From contig NZ_JAJJPA010000028.1 of the NCBI RefSeq assembly GCF_020907985.1, forward strand, positions 22,403-86,402: a stretch of DNA of 64,000 nucleotides, read 5' to 3'. Positions 16,825-24,419 of the stretch are shown here, piece by piece (the first letter of the stretch is position 1; every line of letters starts with the position of its first letter). This DNA is from Kitasatospora humi (lineage in GTDB: Bacteria > Actinomycetota > Actinomycetes > Streptomycetales > Streptomycetaceae). The notes beneath the pieces were generated by a model. It saw only the letters and a list, made by a program, of their open reading frames with translations, searched no databases and had not been told where the DNA came from. Made by a program: the position numbers and the translations under genes.

Positions 16825-17241
16825 TCAGTGCACCTGGATGCTCTCGACCATGGCTTGGATCTCGGGGCCGTAGCCGAGGTCGTTGATCCAGCCCTTCAGC
16901 TGGTCGTGCTGCTCCTTGGTGAGGCCTTCGCGCATGCCGGCCTGCATGTACCCGGCCGCAAGGTTCATCTTGATCATCTTGGGGGTGCACATCAGCTTGA
17001 TGTGCTCCATGACGCTGTCCGCCCGCTCGTCGTCGCCGGCCGCCCGGGCGTCATACATCTCCTTGAACAGCACGGTGCTGCGCAGCGTGTCGGCGAGCTC
17101 CTCGCGTTCGGCGGGGGTGGTGGCGGCTTCGGCGAGCAGGTGCTCCTCGATCTGGCGGGCCTTCTGCATGTCGCCGGCCGTGTAGGCGTCGCGCAGGGCG
17201 TGGCCCTGGCGGGTCTCGAAGATGTCGGGGAGCTGGGTCAT
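16825..17241 (-). CDS. Hypothetical helical protein
   Basis: 138 aa, all-helical in appearance (for example QKARQIEEHLLAEAA and LTKEQHDQLKGWINDLGYGP). It has typical codon use and an ATG with GGAGAACGACG upstream. It belongs to the minus-strand run 19.0-16.8 kb of small plasmid-type genes. No family was recognised. Confidence 0.65.
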   Translation of the reverse strand: MTQLPDIFETRQGHALRDAYTAGDMQKARQIEEHLLAEAATTPAEREELADTLRSTVLFKEMYDARAAGDDERADSVMEHIKLMCTPKMIKMNLAAGYMQAGMREGLTKEQHDQLKGWINDLGYGPEIQAMVESIQVH

Positions 17242-17445
17242 CGTCGTTCTCCTGTGCTGCGGTATGGATTGGTCGGTCGGGTGGAGCGGTAGCTGTTGGG
17301 ATGTCAGCGGGTGCGCGCGGGCCTGGCGGCCAGGTGGCGGTGGGCCTGGCGGTCTCCCTCGGCTGGTTCCGGGTTCGGTGGTTGGCGGGTTGCTCGCTGC
17401 CTGTCGCGCGGACCGGCGCTCCGGCTGCAGGTGCTCAGCCGGTTG

Positions 17446-17760
17446 TCAGCGGCTGAGCCTGGGCGAGTTGATGCGGACGCCGACGGCCGGACCGCGCTGG
17501 TGCACCGTACGGACCAGGTCCTGCAGGGTGGGTTCGGCCGGGAACCGGGCCAGGACGTCGGCCTCGTCCATCATCACGACGAAGTCTCCGGCGGCGGTCC
17601 TGGTCGGCTCGGTCTCCCGGTGCGCGATCTCGTCCACGGCCCGGCGCAGCACCGCGGTGCACTGCTGGGCGGAGGCGAAGGCGGTCAGCGTCTTGCCGGT
17701 GGTCGGCCGGCCGAGCATGATCGGCCGGCGGTCGAGGTGCAGCTCCAGGTTCGGTTCCAC
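17446..17760 (-). CDS. Miniature P-loop ATPase-like protein
   Basis: 104 aa from a GTG with GGAGGAACC upstream. It contains a full Walker A, GRPTTGKT (residues 17-24), and a Walker B-like FVVMMDEADVL (60-70), with little else. The 40-residue spacing between them resembles the core of FtsK/AAA-type ATPases, yet the protein ends soon after strand 3, so arginine finger and sensor regions are missing. It could be a regulatory subunit that joins a larger ATPase, or the remains of a longer gene. It follows the 17801-18469 gene in a probable operon. Confidence 0.6.
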   Translation of the reverse strand: MEPNLELHLDRRPIMLGRPTTGKTLTAFASAQQCTAVLRRAVDEIAHRETEPTRTAAGDFVVMMDEADVLARFPAEPTLQDLVRTVHQRGPAVGVRINSPRLSR

Positions 17761-17800
17761 GGTTCCTCCTGGCGGTGGTCGGGTGGAGGGCTCTTCTGCC

Positions 17801-18469
17801 TCAGCATCCCGGAAGCGTGGGGCGCTCCGGGTGGAATCTCTGAATCATCAGGCGCAGTGGTGACGGCGCCTCAGGTGGTCGAGGGCCAGGGCCCGCTGTA
17901 CTTCCGGAGCGCCCAGCTGGTCTGGGCGACGCAGCGGTCGGGTCGTTCCGGAGTTGGCCGTCCTGAGGGCGGCGGCGGTATTCCGTCGGAATATCCAGTG
18001 CGGACGTGGAGGCCCGCCGCCAGCACGACACCGGCAACGCGCGGTTGGTCTCCTGCGTGCACTGGGCGGTGCTGTGGAGGTCGAACGGGCTCTGGATCGC
18101 GACCAGGTCGAGCGCGGCCGAGCGGAGCAGGAGGTAGGTGCGGTGGAGTTGGCGGACGAAGTCGGCCGGCACGCTCCCGGGGGCCCGCTGGCCCGCGAGG
18201 CGGGCCTGCTGCCACTGGTGGTACTGGAGGGTGCTGTCGAGCATGAGCCGGCCGATGGAGGGGGTGTCGGGGTAGGCCTCGCGGAGGGCGGCGGGGGCGA
18301 GGACGGCAGCGACCTCGTGGTCGTTGGTGTAGTAGCGGATGGTCTGGCCGGCGATCTCGATGTCGATCGCGGAGCGGCATTCGGCGAGCGTCAGGACGGT
18401 CCGCGCGATCTCGTTGGGGTCGGTGGCGGCCTTGAGCGGCAGGGTGACGTAGGGGCTGTCGGTGGTCAA
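17801..18469 (-). CDS. Hypothetical protein, operon leader at 18.5 kb
   Basis: 222 aa from a TTG at 18469, chosen because AGGAG lies 6 nt upstream and coding-like sequence begins there (TTDSPYVTLPLKAATDP). Residues 10-130 look like a mixed alpha/beta domain (IDIEIAGQTIRYYTNDHEVA, then FVRQLHRTYLLLRSAALDLV). The last 70 residues are Arg/Pro-rich and less protein-like, and they span a 15-bp perfect palindrome (17979-17993). A stop earlier than 17801 in the ancestral gene is possible. Function unknown. Confidence 0.5.
   Translation of the reverse strand: MTTDSPYVTLPLKAATDPNEIARTVLTLAECRSAIDIEIAGQTIRYYTNDHEVAAVLAPAALREAYPDTPSIGRLMLDSTLQYHQWQQARLAGQRAPGSVPADFVRQLHRTYLLLRSAALDLVAIQSPFDLHSTAQCTQETNRALPVSCWRRASTSALDIPTEYRRRPQDGQLRNDPTAASPRPAGRSGSTAGPGPRPPEAPSPLRLMIQRFHPERPTLPGC
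17979..17993. repeat. Perfect palindrome TATTCCGTCGGAATA, copy 1
   Basis: The 15-mer lies within the shared 19-mer GGTATTCCGTCGGAATATC, which occurs again at 57853-57871. Here it falls in the 3' part of the 17801-18469 gene. Role unknown; protein-binding site or mobile-element end are both possible. Confidence 0.6.
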
Positions 18470-18524
18470 CTGGAACTCCTGCGTCGGTGCGGGGCGGTGT
18501 CGTGGTCTTTCTGTACACGGCGGA

Positions 18525-18596
18525 CCTTGATGAACTTCTTGATGCGGGGCGCCTGCTCTGATCACAGCTGCGTAACGCCCGGTGTCAAGGTGCGGG
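18525..18596. promoter_or_regulatory. Conserved control region, copy 1 (tandem CTTGATG motif)
   Basis: It contains CCTTGATGAACTTCTTGATG (18525-18544), then TGCGTA 25 bp later and TCAAGGTG 41 bp later. The same three blocks at the same spacings occur at 43641-43712 upstream of the transfer operon. It sits 56 bp upstream of the TTG start at 18469, so it probably controls that minus-strand operon. Confidence 0.6.
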
Positions 18597-18686
18597 TTGA
18601 CGCCCCGGCAGACCTTGATGGACGAATACCGCCGCCCGGCCCGACGGCTGTTGGCCGCGGGCCGGGCAGGGCTGGCTGATGAGCGG

Positions 18687-19013
18687 TCAGGTCCAGGCAC
18701 CGGTGGGGTCGTCGCTGATCGGGTCAGGCAGCGTCGGGGTCTCGCTGGGGTTGAGCAGGGCCAGCAGCAGCTGCGCGACGGCGGGGTAGCCGACGCGGAT
18801 CCACGGCTGCGGACAGCAGCCGAAGAGCCCGCTCACGGTGGGGTGGATCGGGCTGCGGCCGGCGTGCTCGGTGGGGCAGGTGGGTGCGATGCCGATCTGG
18901 TCGGACAGTCGGACAAGACACCAGGCCCGCGGCAGCTGCCTGCCAGCCAAGTTCTCGATCTCGCGGTGGGCGGCAGCGCGCAGCACTGCGAGGTCGGTCT
19001 GATCGGTGGTCAT
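18687..19013 (-). CDS. Hypothetical plasmid-type protein
   Basis: 108 aa from the ATG at 19013 (TTDQTDLAVLRAAAHREI); the frame is open further upstream, but that part is Arg/Pro-rich and not coding-like. A Cys/Pro-containing segment (IAPTCPTEH and GLFGCCPQPW) lies in the middle. No family was recognised and no ribosome site is convincing. Confidence 0.5.
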   Translation of the reverse strand: MTTDQTDLAVLRAAAHREIENLAGRQLPRAWCLVRLSDQIGIAPTCPTEHAGRSPIHPTVSGLFGCCPQPWIRVGYPAVAQLLLALLNPSETPTLPDPISDDPTGAWT

Positions 19014-19144
19014 CGGGGCTCCGTAGGTGGGTCGGTACCGGCCGGGTGGCCGCGCACCGCCTGCGCTGCCGGCCGCCTGGCCGGTGGCACGGCGGTGGGC
19101 CGCGTGACTGCCCGGTAGGCGGCGGGGCCTTCCGACGGGGACCA

Positions 19145-19604
19145 TCAGGCCAGGTGCCGGCCCACGCGAGCGACCAGCTGGTCAGCAGCTTGCGCGGCTG
19201 CCGCGCGAGCTTGGTCGAGCTCGTCCTGATTCTGTGCCGCACGCATCGTGTAGGCGGAGCGGGCGGTCGTGCTGGCGGCTTCGGCAAGATCCGGCTCCAG
19301 CACGGACATGGCCACCAGCGGAACGTTGATGGCCGCGCGGGTGCGGCCGATCTCGCTGGGTGGCGTCTTCGACGGCGGCCAGATCGGCTCCATCAAGGCG
19401 CAGGCGCTCCCGGGTCCACATGGCGCGGCGGTGGTCGGCGAGGGCCGCAACCAGGGTGGTGACGGCTTGGATCAGCTCGCGACGCTGTTCCGCTTTCCGC
19501 TCTTCGGCTCGTTGCTGGCGGGCGGCCCGTTGCTGGAGTTGCTGGCCGGCCAAGGTGCCGGCCAGGGTGCCGAGGATGCCCAGGAGAGCAAGCAGGGTAG
19601 CCAT
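19145..19604 (-). pseudogene. Frameshifted membrane-anchored coiled-coil protein gene
   Basis: It begins at the ATG at 19604 with a short transmembrane segment (ATLLALLGILGTLAGTLAG) followed by a basic coiled coil (QRAARQQRAEERKAEQRREL). Near 19351-19357 the frame shifts by two bases. Inserting GC into the local CAGCGAGATC run would restore QREIGRTRAAINVPLV and the rest of a helical domain ending RVGRHLA. Without that repair, translation would run on in a nonsense frame. The gene is 5 nt downstream of the DUF5706-like gene. Either a recent mutation or an assembly error. Confidence 0.65.
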
Positions 19605-19609
19605 CCCGG

Positions 19610-20218
19610 CTATCCGACCTGGGCCGTGATGCCGGCAGCGGCGATGGCCGCGAGGGCAACGAGGCTGAGCAGGGCCGACCCCTGCAGGCGCACCATCTTG
19701 CTGCGGCAGAGCTGGGAGAGGCGCCGGATGCGCTCTCCTCGCTGGTCGGCGGCGAGCTTCTCGTGGAGGTCCTCGTCGCTCTCGCAGGTGCCCCACTCCA
19801 GGAAGGAGGTGGGCTTGCCGTTCAGGCCGGCCAGGGTCGGCCTGATGACGAGGATCCCCAGCACCGCACCGACGATTAGCGCGGCGACGCCCAGGCCGAC
19901 GAGGATCCGTCCGAGGCCGTGGACGGGGCCGAGCGTGCCGACGCTCGCAACGAGTACCGCGTCCGCAGTAAGCAGTGCCCCACTCTTTTGATCACATCGG
20001 TTGAAAACGCGCGGGTTCCCAGATTCCTGAACGCTGATGACCCAGAACCTGCACCTCGGTCGCTGGTTGTTGATGGTTCGCGTGCCGGTTCGGCCGCCCC
20101 CTCGGCTCGGTGGGCGACAGGTCGGTGTCAACCTCCTTCGCAGCAGTGCGAAGTCTGCAGGCAGGAACGTGCCCGCCGGGGCCCCGGACAGAAGTCCGGC
20201 CAGGCGGGCGGTGCCCAC
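19610..20218 (-). CDS. DUF5706-like (Pycsar-effector-like) membrane protein, start uncertain
   Basis: The convincing part begins near 20005 (CDQKSGALLTADAVLVAS) and carries two hydrophobic segments (ILVGLGVAALIVGAVLGILV and LLSLVALAAIAAAGI) separated by a polar domain with GERIRRLSQLCRSKM. This two-helix pattern with a DQK-GALL entry resembles DUF5706 proteins, some of which are membrane effectors of cyclic-pyrimidine (Pycsar) defence. No nucleotide cyclase is encoded nearby. The only in-frame ATG is at 20218, and the first 70 residues from it look non-coding. A strong AAGGAGG near 20145 serves another frame, so the N-terminus may be frameshifted. Confidence 0.45.
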   Translation of the reverse strand: MGTARLAGLLSGAPAGTFLPADFALLRRRLTPTCRPPSRGGGRTGTRTINNQRPRCRFWVISVQESGNPRVFNRCDQKSGALLTADAVLVASVGTLGPVHGLGRILVGLGVAALIVGAVLGILVIRPTLAGLNGKPTSFLEWGTCESDEDLHEKLAADQRGERIRRLSQLCRSKMVRLQGSALLSLVALAAIAAAGITAQVG

Positions 20219-20236
20219 TGGAGTGTGAGAGCAGTG

Positions 20237-20419
20237 TCAGGGCTGGTCGGCGAGCTGGCGGCGCAGGGTGGCGAGCCTGGCCAGGCAGGCGTCGATGGAG
20301 GCGATGGCTTGGCTGGTCTCAGCATCCAGGCGGGTACGGACCTGGGCGAGCTGGTCCTGGAGTTCGAACCAGCGGTCCCGCTCTGGGGACAGGTCAGGCG
20401 CGCCGTTGGTTGCTGGCAT
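20237..20419 (-). CDS. Hypothetical short coiled-coil protein
   Basis: 60 aa, mostly one amphipathic helix (WFELQDQLAQVRTRLDAE, then CLARLATLRRQLADQ). The ATG at 20419 lies inside the 3' end of the upstream gene, so the two are translationally coupled. No family assigned. Confidence 0.5.
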   Translation of the reverse strand: MPATNGAPDLSPERDRWFELQDQLAQVRTRLDAETSQAIASIDACLARLATLRRQLADQP

Positions 20420-20693
20420 GGCGCAGGTGGTCGGCGTGGCGGGTGAGGTCGTCCAGGCGGTCGGCGAGGTCGCGGTGGCCGGACTCGAGGTGGGGGCGCA
20501 TGGCGGCCAGGGGCGGGATGAGGTCGGCGGCGTCGGCTGCGGCGAGGGCGGTGTGCACGGCGTTCTGGGCCGGACGGGCGTCGGGAGCCAGGTCGGTGAG
20601 GGCGCAGAGCTGGGCGGCCAGGACGCGCAGGTCCGCCGAGTGGGTGCGGGCCCAGGCGGTGACGCTGCGGTCGGCGGCCCGGCGGTCGCGCAC
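20394..20693 (-). CDS. Hypothetical helical protein
   Basis: 99 aa from a GTG at 20693. It is Ala/Arg/His-rich and helical (SADLRVLAAQLCALTDL, then RDLADRLDDLTRHADHLRHA). Its frame is open only about 18 codons upstream without another start. It overlaps the following small gene by 26 nt. Function unknown. Confidence 0.5.
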   Translation of the reverse strand: MRDRRAADRSVTAWARTHSADLRVLAAQLCALTDLAPDARPAQNAVHTALAAADAADLIPPLAAMRPHLESGHRDLADRLDDLTRHADHLRHASNQRRA

Positions 20694-20852
20694 GGCCTTG
20701 ACCCGTTCGGCGCCGGTCGGAGCCTGCTTGGCCGCCCGTCAGCCCGTTCACCCGCACCGGCGCCGTTTCGTGCGCGACGGATGTCGAGGGAGCAGCGTCA
20801 GCGGCCCGAAAATGGTCTGCTCGCGGCTCGAGTGCTGTGGCACGATGCCGCA

Positions 20853-21446
20853 ATGATCTCCATACCGCCTCCGCCTCCCGTTGTTCCGCGTGGTCGGCTG
20901 TCCGGGCAGGCACAACCGGTGCTCGGCCTGCGCAGCGGTCTGGTGTTGCGGCCATGGGCTTCAGCCGACGCCGGGGTTCTGGTGGCCGCCAGCCAAGATC
21001 CGTCGATCCGGCAGTGGAACATGCTGGCCGTGGACGGTCTGGAGGACGCGCACCGGCGGATCGAGCGTATGCACGAGCGGTGGCAAGACGAGTCAGGCGC
21101 CATCTGGGCCATCGCGCGCCCGGAGGGCGGCGAAGCAGTCGGGCTGATCGGGTGGCGCCAGATCAACCTCGCGGAGGGCAACGCAGAACTCCTCTACTGG
21201 CTGCTTCCGGCCGCGCGAGGCGCCGGCATCGTGGTCGAGGCCGTCAAGAGGCTGAGCGAGTGGGGACTCGAGGAGCTCGGTCTGCACCGGCTGCAGCTGT
21301 GCCACTCGGTGGCGAATCCGGCGTCCTGTCGGGTGGCCGAGAAGGCCGGCTACTTGCCCGAGGGCACCATGCGCAGCGCGTATCTGCATGCTGACGGCTG
21401 GCACGACCTGCACCTGCACGCGTTTGTCCAAGGCGATCCCCGGTGA
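20853..21446 (+). CDS. GNAT family N-acetyltransferase (RimJ/RimL-like)
   Basis: 197 aa from the ATG at 20853. The order of motifs fits RimL-type GNATs, which acetylate protein N-termini or small amines with acetyl-CoA: LVLRPWASADAGVLVAA at the start, VGLIGWRQIN, then AELLYWLLPAARGAGIVVEA (motif A, acetyl-CoA binding), and LHRLQLCHSVANPASCRVAEKAGY (motif B). It is complete. It stands just upstream of the IS256-type element with its own promoter region. Substrate unknown. Confidence 0.88.
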   Translation: MISIPPPPPVVPRGRLSGQAQPVLGLRSGLVLRPWASADAGVLVAASQDPSIRQWNMLAVDGLEDAHRRIERMHERWQDESGAIWAIARPEGGEAVGLIGWRQINLAEGNAELLYWLLPAARGAGIVVEAVKRLSEWGLEELGLHRLQLCHSVANPASCRVAEKAGYLPEGTMRSAYLHADGWHDLHLHAFVQGDPR

Positions 21447-21595
21447 CCCGTTTCTCGCCGCTTTCGAAGCGAGCCATGCTCAGGACTTGTGGATCAGCCG
21501 CGGGAGGGACGCGAAGGCGTACCTTCCCGGATGATCCTGTGATGGTCACCGAGTAGGCCCACGTTCGCAGCGCGGGTCAGGAAGAAGGCACGCCC

Positions 21596-22591
21596 GTGCT
21601 CAGCGTAGTCAACGCCGATGGTTCGACGGAGTCCGGTTCCCTGATCGACGAGATCGTCCGCGAGGGCGCCCGGCGGATGCTCGCCGCTGCGCTTGAGGCC
21701 GAAGTCAACCAGTACATAGCTGAGTTGGCAGCTGAGACGGACGGGGCCGGGCACCGCCTGGTGGTCCGCAACGGCTATCACCGGCCTCGCAACGTGACCA
21801 CCGCCGCAGGCCCCGTCGAGGTCACGGCCCCGCGCGTGAACGACAAGCGGGTGGACGCGGCCACCGGCGAGCGGATTCGGTTCTCCTCGAAGATCCTTCC
21901 GCCCTGGTGCCGCAAGTCGCCCAAGGTCAGCGAGGTGCTGCCACTGCTCTACCTGCACGGGCTGTCCTCGGGGGACTTCGTGCCCGCGCGCGAGTCCTGG
22001 GCTGACCTGCTGCGCGACTGCCGCAGGCGCGGCATGCGCGATCCCGAGCTGGTCGTCGGCGACGGCGCGATGGGGCGGTGGAAGGCGCTCGCCGAGGTCT
22101 TCCCCTCTGCCCGCCACCAGCGGTGCTGGGTCCACAAGGCCCGGAATGTCACGAACGCCCTGCCGAAGTCCGCACAGCCGGGCGCCACGAAGGCGATGCA
22201 GAAGATCTACAACGCCGAGGACCGCGCGCACGCCGAGAAGGCGGTCGAGGCGTTCGCGAAGACCTACCTCGCCAAGTTTCCCAAGGCCGTCGCAAAGATC
22301 ACCGAGGACCAGGAGGAACTGCTGGCGTTTTACGACTTCCCGGCCGAGCACTCGATCCACCTGCGGACCACGAACCCGATCGAGTCGACCTTCTCCACGG
22401 TCAAGCTCCGCACCAAGGTCACCCGCGGCGCCGGCAGCCCGGCCGCGGCCCTTGCGATGGTGTTCAAGCTCGTCGAGTCCGCCCAGGACCACTGGCGGGC
22501 GATCACCGGAGCACACCTGGTTCCTCTCGTCCGGGCAGGTGCCAGATTCGCCAACGGCGTCCTGGTCGAGCGCGAGCAGGAGGCAGCGTGA
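21596..22591 (+). pseudogene. IS256 family transposase with internal deletion
   Basis: 331 aa, whereas IS256-family transposases are about 400-420 aa. The N-terminus (SLIDEIVREGARRMLAAALE) and C-terminus (LRTTNPIESTFSTVKLRTKV) are typical. In the middle, HGLSSGDFVPA is followed directly by RESWADLLRDC. The block that normally lies between them, with the first catalytic Asp (usually in a WADGIHV-type motif), is missing: roughly 80-90 residues, in frame, with the joint near 21988-21992. The protein therefore lacks one of the three DDE residues and should be inactive. Its stop overlaps the GTG of the hydrolase gene. Confidence 0.88.
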
Positions 22592-23502
22592 GCGAGATCT
22601 TCTGGGTATTCTGCGGGACCCTTGGCACGCTGGCTGTGTTGTATCTCCTGTTCCTGCTCTTGGCATGGGTGGGGCACGATTCAAGCGCGTTCGCCGGCGC
22701 CGGTAGAGTCATCGAAGCCCCGCCTGCCGCGTTCGCGCGCACTGACCTGCAGCTCCCAATCGATGGGGACTCAAGAGACGCCGAACCCGGCACTGTTCAC
22801 GCTTGGTGGATCGCCGACGTGCCCGGCGCCCACTCCACGTTGCTGTTCTTTCACGGCAACGGGTATCCCCTTGAACAGGCGGCAGCGGTCGAGGCGCCGA
22901 CGCTCAGGTCGACCGGCGCCAACCTGTTGCTGATGGACTACCGCGGATACGGCACCAGCAGTCCCGTCAAGCCGAGCGCGGCGACAACGGCCGCCGACGC
23001 CCGCGCCGGGCTGCGCCATCTGACGAAAGATCGCGGCATCCCGCTTTCACAGATCTGGATCTGTGGCCGATCCCTGGGCTCGGCGGTGGCACTCCGCCTG
23101 GCCAGCGAGTTTCCCGGATGCGCCGGACTGATCCTGATCAGCCCGATCACGAACACCGTCGATGTCAAGCCATTCGGGCCGCTGCTGCGACCGCTGCGGT
23201 GGCTCGGCCTCGCCAAGGGCTTCGACTCCCGAAAGCGAATCACCGGCCTCGACATTCCGCTGCTCATCATCACCGGGACGAACGATGCCGTGGGCACCCC
23301 AGCGATGGCCGCCGAACTGCACGGCCGCGCATCCGGCCGCAAACGACTCGAACTGATCGACGGGGCTGATCACAGCATCTGGAAGCTCGGCGGCGAGCAC
23401 ATCCCAACCATCATGGCCGAGATGATGGGCACACCAACCGTTGCCAAGCCAGCCAACAGCGATGCTGCACCACCAGGCGGACCTTTGTCCGGCTCTTCAT
23501 AG
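22588..23502 (+). CDS. Membrane-anchored alpha/beta hydrolase
   Basis: 304 aa from a GTG overlapping the transposase stop (GTGA), with AGGAGG 4 nt upstream. A transmembrane helix (TLGTLAVLYLLFLLLAWV) is followed by an alpha/beta-hydrolase fold: the oxyanion region LLFFHGNG, the nucleophile elbow GRSLGS, a possible acid at GTNDAVG, and the His at GADHSIW. The layout matches BEM46/YfhR-like hydrolases. Substrate unknown. Coupling to a transposase is unusual; the gene may be a passenger of the element or may have been joined to it by a deletion. Its 3' end overlaps a truncated minus-strand gene. Confidence 0.85.
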   Translation: MSEIFWVFCGTLGTLAVLYLLFLLLAWVGHDSSAFAGAGRVIEAPPAAFARTDLQLPIDGDSRDAEPGTVHAWWIADVPGAHSTLLFFHGNGYPLEQAAAVEAPTLRSTGANLLLMDYRGYGTSSPVKPSAATTAADARAGLRHLTKDRGIPLSQIWICGRSLGSAVALRLASEFPGCAGLILISPITNTVDVKPFGPLLRPLRWLGLAKGFDSRKRITGLDIPLLIITGTNDAVGTPAMAAELHGRASGRKRLELIDGADHSIWKLGGEHIPTIMAEMMGTPTVAKPANSDAAPPGGPLSGSS

Positions 23503-23773
23503 AGCAAGGAGTGGTTCCCAAGTCCGTGATGCTATCGGCGACCTCCGTCGCGTCCGTCCGGCACTCGGCGCAGCCCAGCCTCTCGCTCTGCTTCTTGCTG
23601 TAATCGGCCCACGCCTCGAGCGATCCGGGCGTGCTGAACTTGCCCGGCTTCCTATCCCCAGCCGCGCACAACAGCCCCAGGACCCGGAGTTGGTACTCCA
23701 CGTGGACCAGCGCTCTGAACGGCTCCTGCTGCGGGTCCGGTGCCGCAACGAGGTCCGAGATGGTCACATCCAC
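23411..23773 (-). pseudogene. Gene truncated at its 3' end by the inserted block
   Basis: It begins at a GTG near 23773 (VTISDLVAAPDPQQEPFRAL) with good codon use up to about 23512 (EVADSITDLGTTP). It then runs into the antisense strand of the hydrolase gene, where the remaining 30 codons are Arg/Cys/Trp-rich nonsense. The family was not recognised. The break marks a likely right border of the transposase/hydrolase insertion. Confidence 0.5.
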
Positions 23774-24060
23774 TCCAGCGTGTGCAGAGGCGCGAGAGAA
23801 CGGTCGAGGATATCTCGTAACCTGCTTGCTGTCGATCTGTCAAATAACGTAGCAGTCAGGGCCAGCGGCTATACCCGCCATGACCATCAGGCATTTGTGA
23901 TGACGAGGGCTGTGCGCTGTGCAGGAGACGGTGTAGGACGCGCACCCGAGGTACTGACCCGGGTCTACCGCGCCAACCCTCGGAGCTGACCATCGCTAGT
24001 ACACGATGTGCAGAGCACCGAATAGCGCATGATCGGAACACTGCCTCTTCCCCAGTCCGC

Positions 24061-24390
24061 TACGACGTCCACGCGATCGGCGAGATGAACCGCCGGATCG
24101 ACCTCGTCCGCTACCAGCGCTTCGACGGGGACATGCTGGCCCTGGAGTTGCACGCCTCGGTGTCCAGCGGTCCAAGTACGTTGGCCAGAAACGATGGTGA
24201 CGGGGTCGGCCGTGCCTCCAGCGGACCGGGGCGCAAGACTGTCCGTGAGGCGATCGAGCGTGCTTCGCCGGCCCTGCAGCAGTTGTACGCCGATCTTGAT
24301 GCCCGGCTGCTCAGAGAGGGGACGGCCGCGTCGGAGCCAGGGATCAGTGTGCCTCATGGCCGCGTGTTCGGACGGGCGCTCGGTTCATGA
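24061..24390 (+). pseudogene. Gene fragment, possibly from a DUF5655-containing protein
   Basis: Coding-like sequence starts abruptly at YDVHAIGEMNRRIDLVRYQR, without a start codon or ribosome site. After an irregular Gly/Ser stretch it resumes as KTVREAIERASPALQQLYAD and LDARLLREG. The second part resembles the beginning of a DUF5655 domain, often found at the end of nuclease-like proteins. Everything that should follow is missing. The assignment is tentative. Confidence 0.35.
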
Positions 24391-24419
24391 CCCGGAGCAG
24401 CTCCGAGGGCTCCGGGTCA
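24388..24419 (-). terminator. Hairpin at the end of the cyd operon
   Basis: Perfect 11-bp arms TGACCCGGAGC and GCTCCGGGTCA with a 10-nt loop. The stem includes the cydC stop codon, so it closes the cydABDC transcript. Confidence 0.7.

Noticed and set aside
19610..20218. Annotating a complete Pycsar defence system
   Set aside because: No pyrimidine cyclase gene is present and the N-terminus of the effector-like gene is unresolved.
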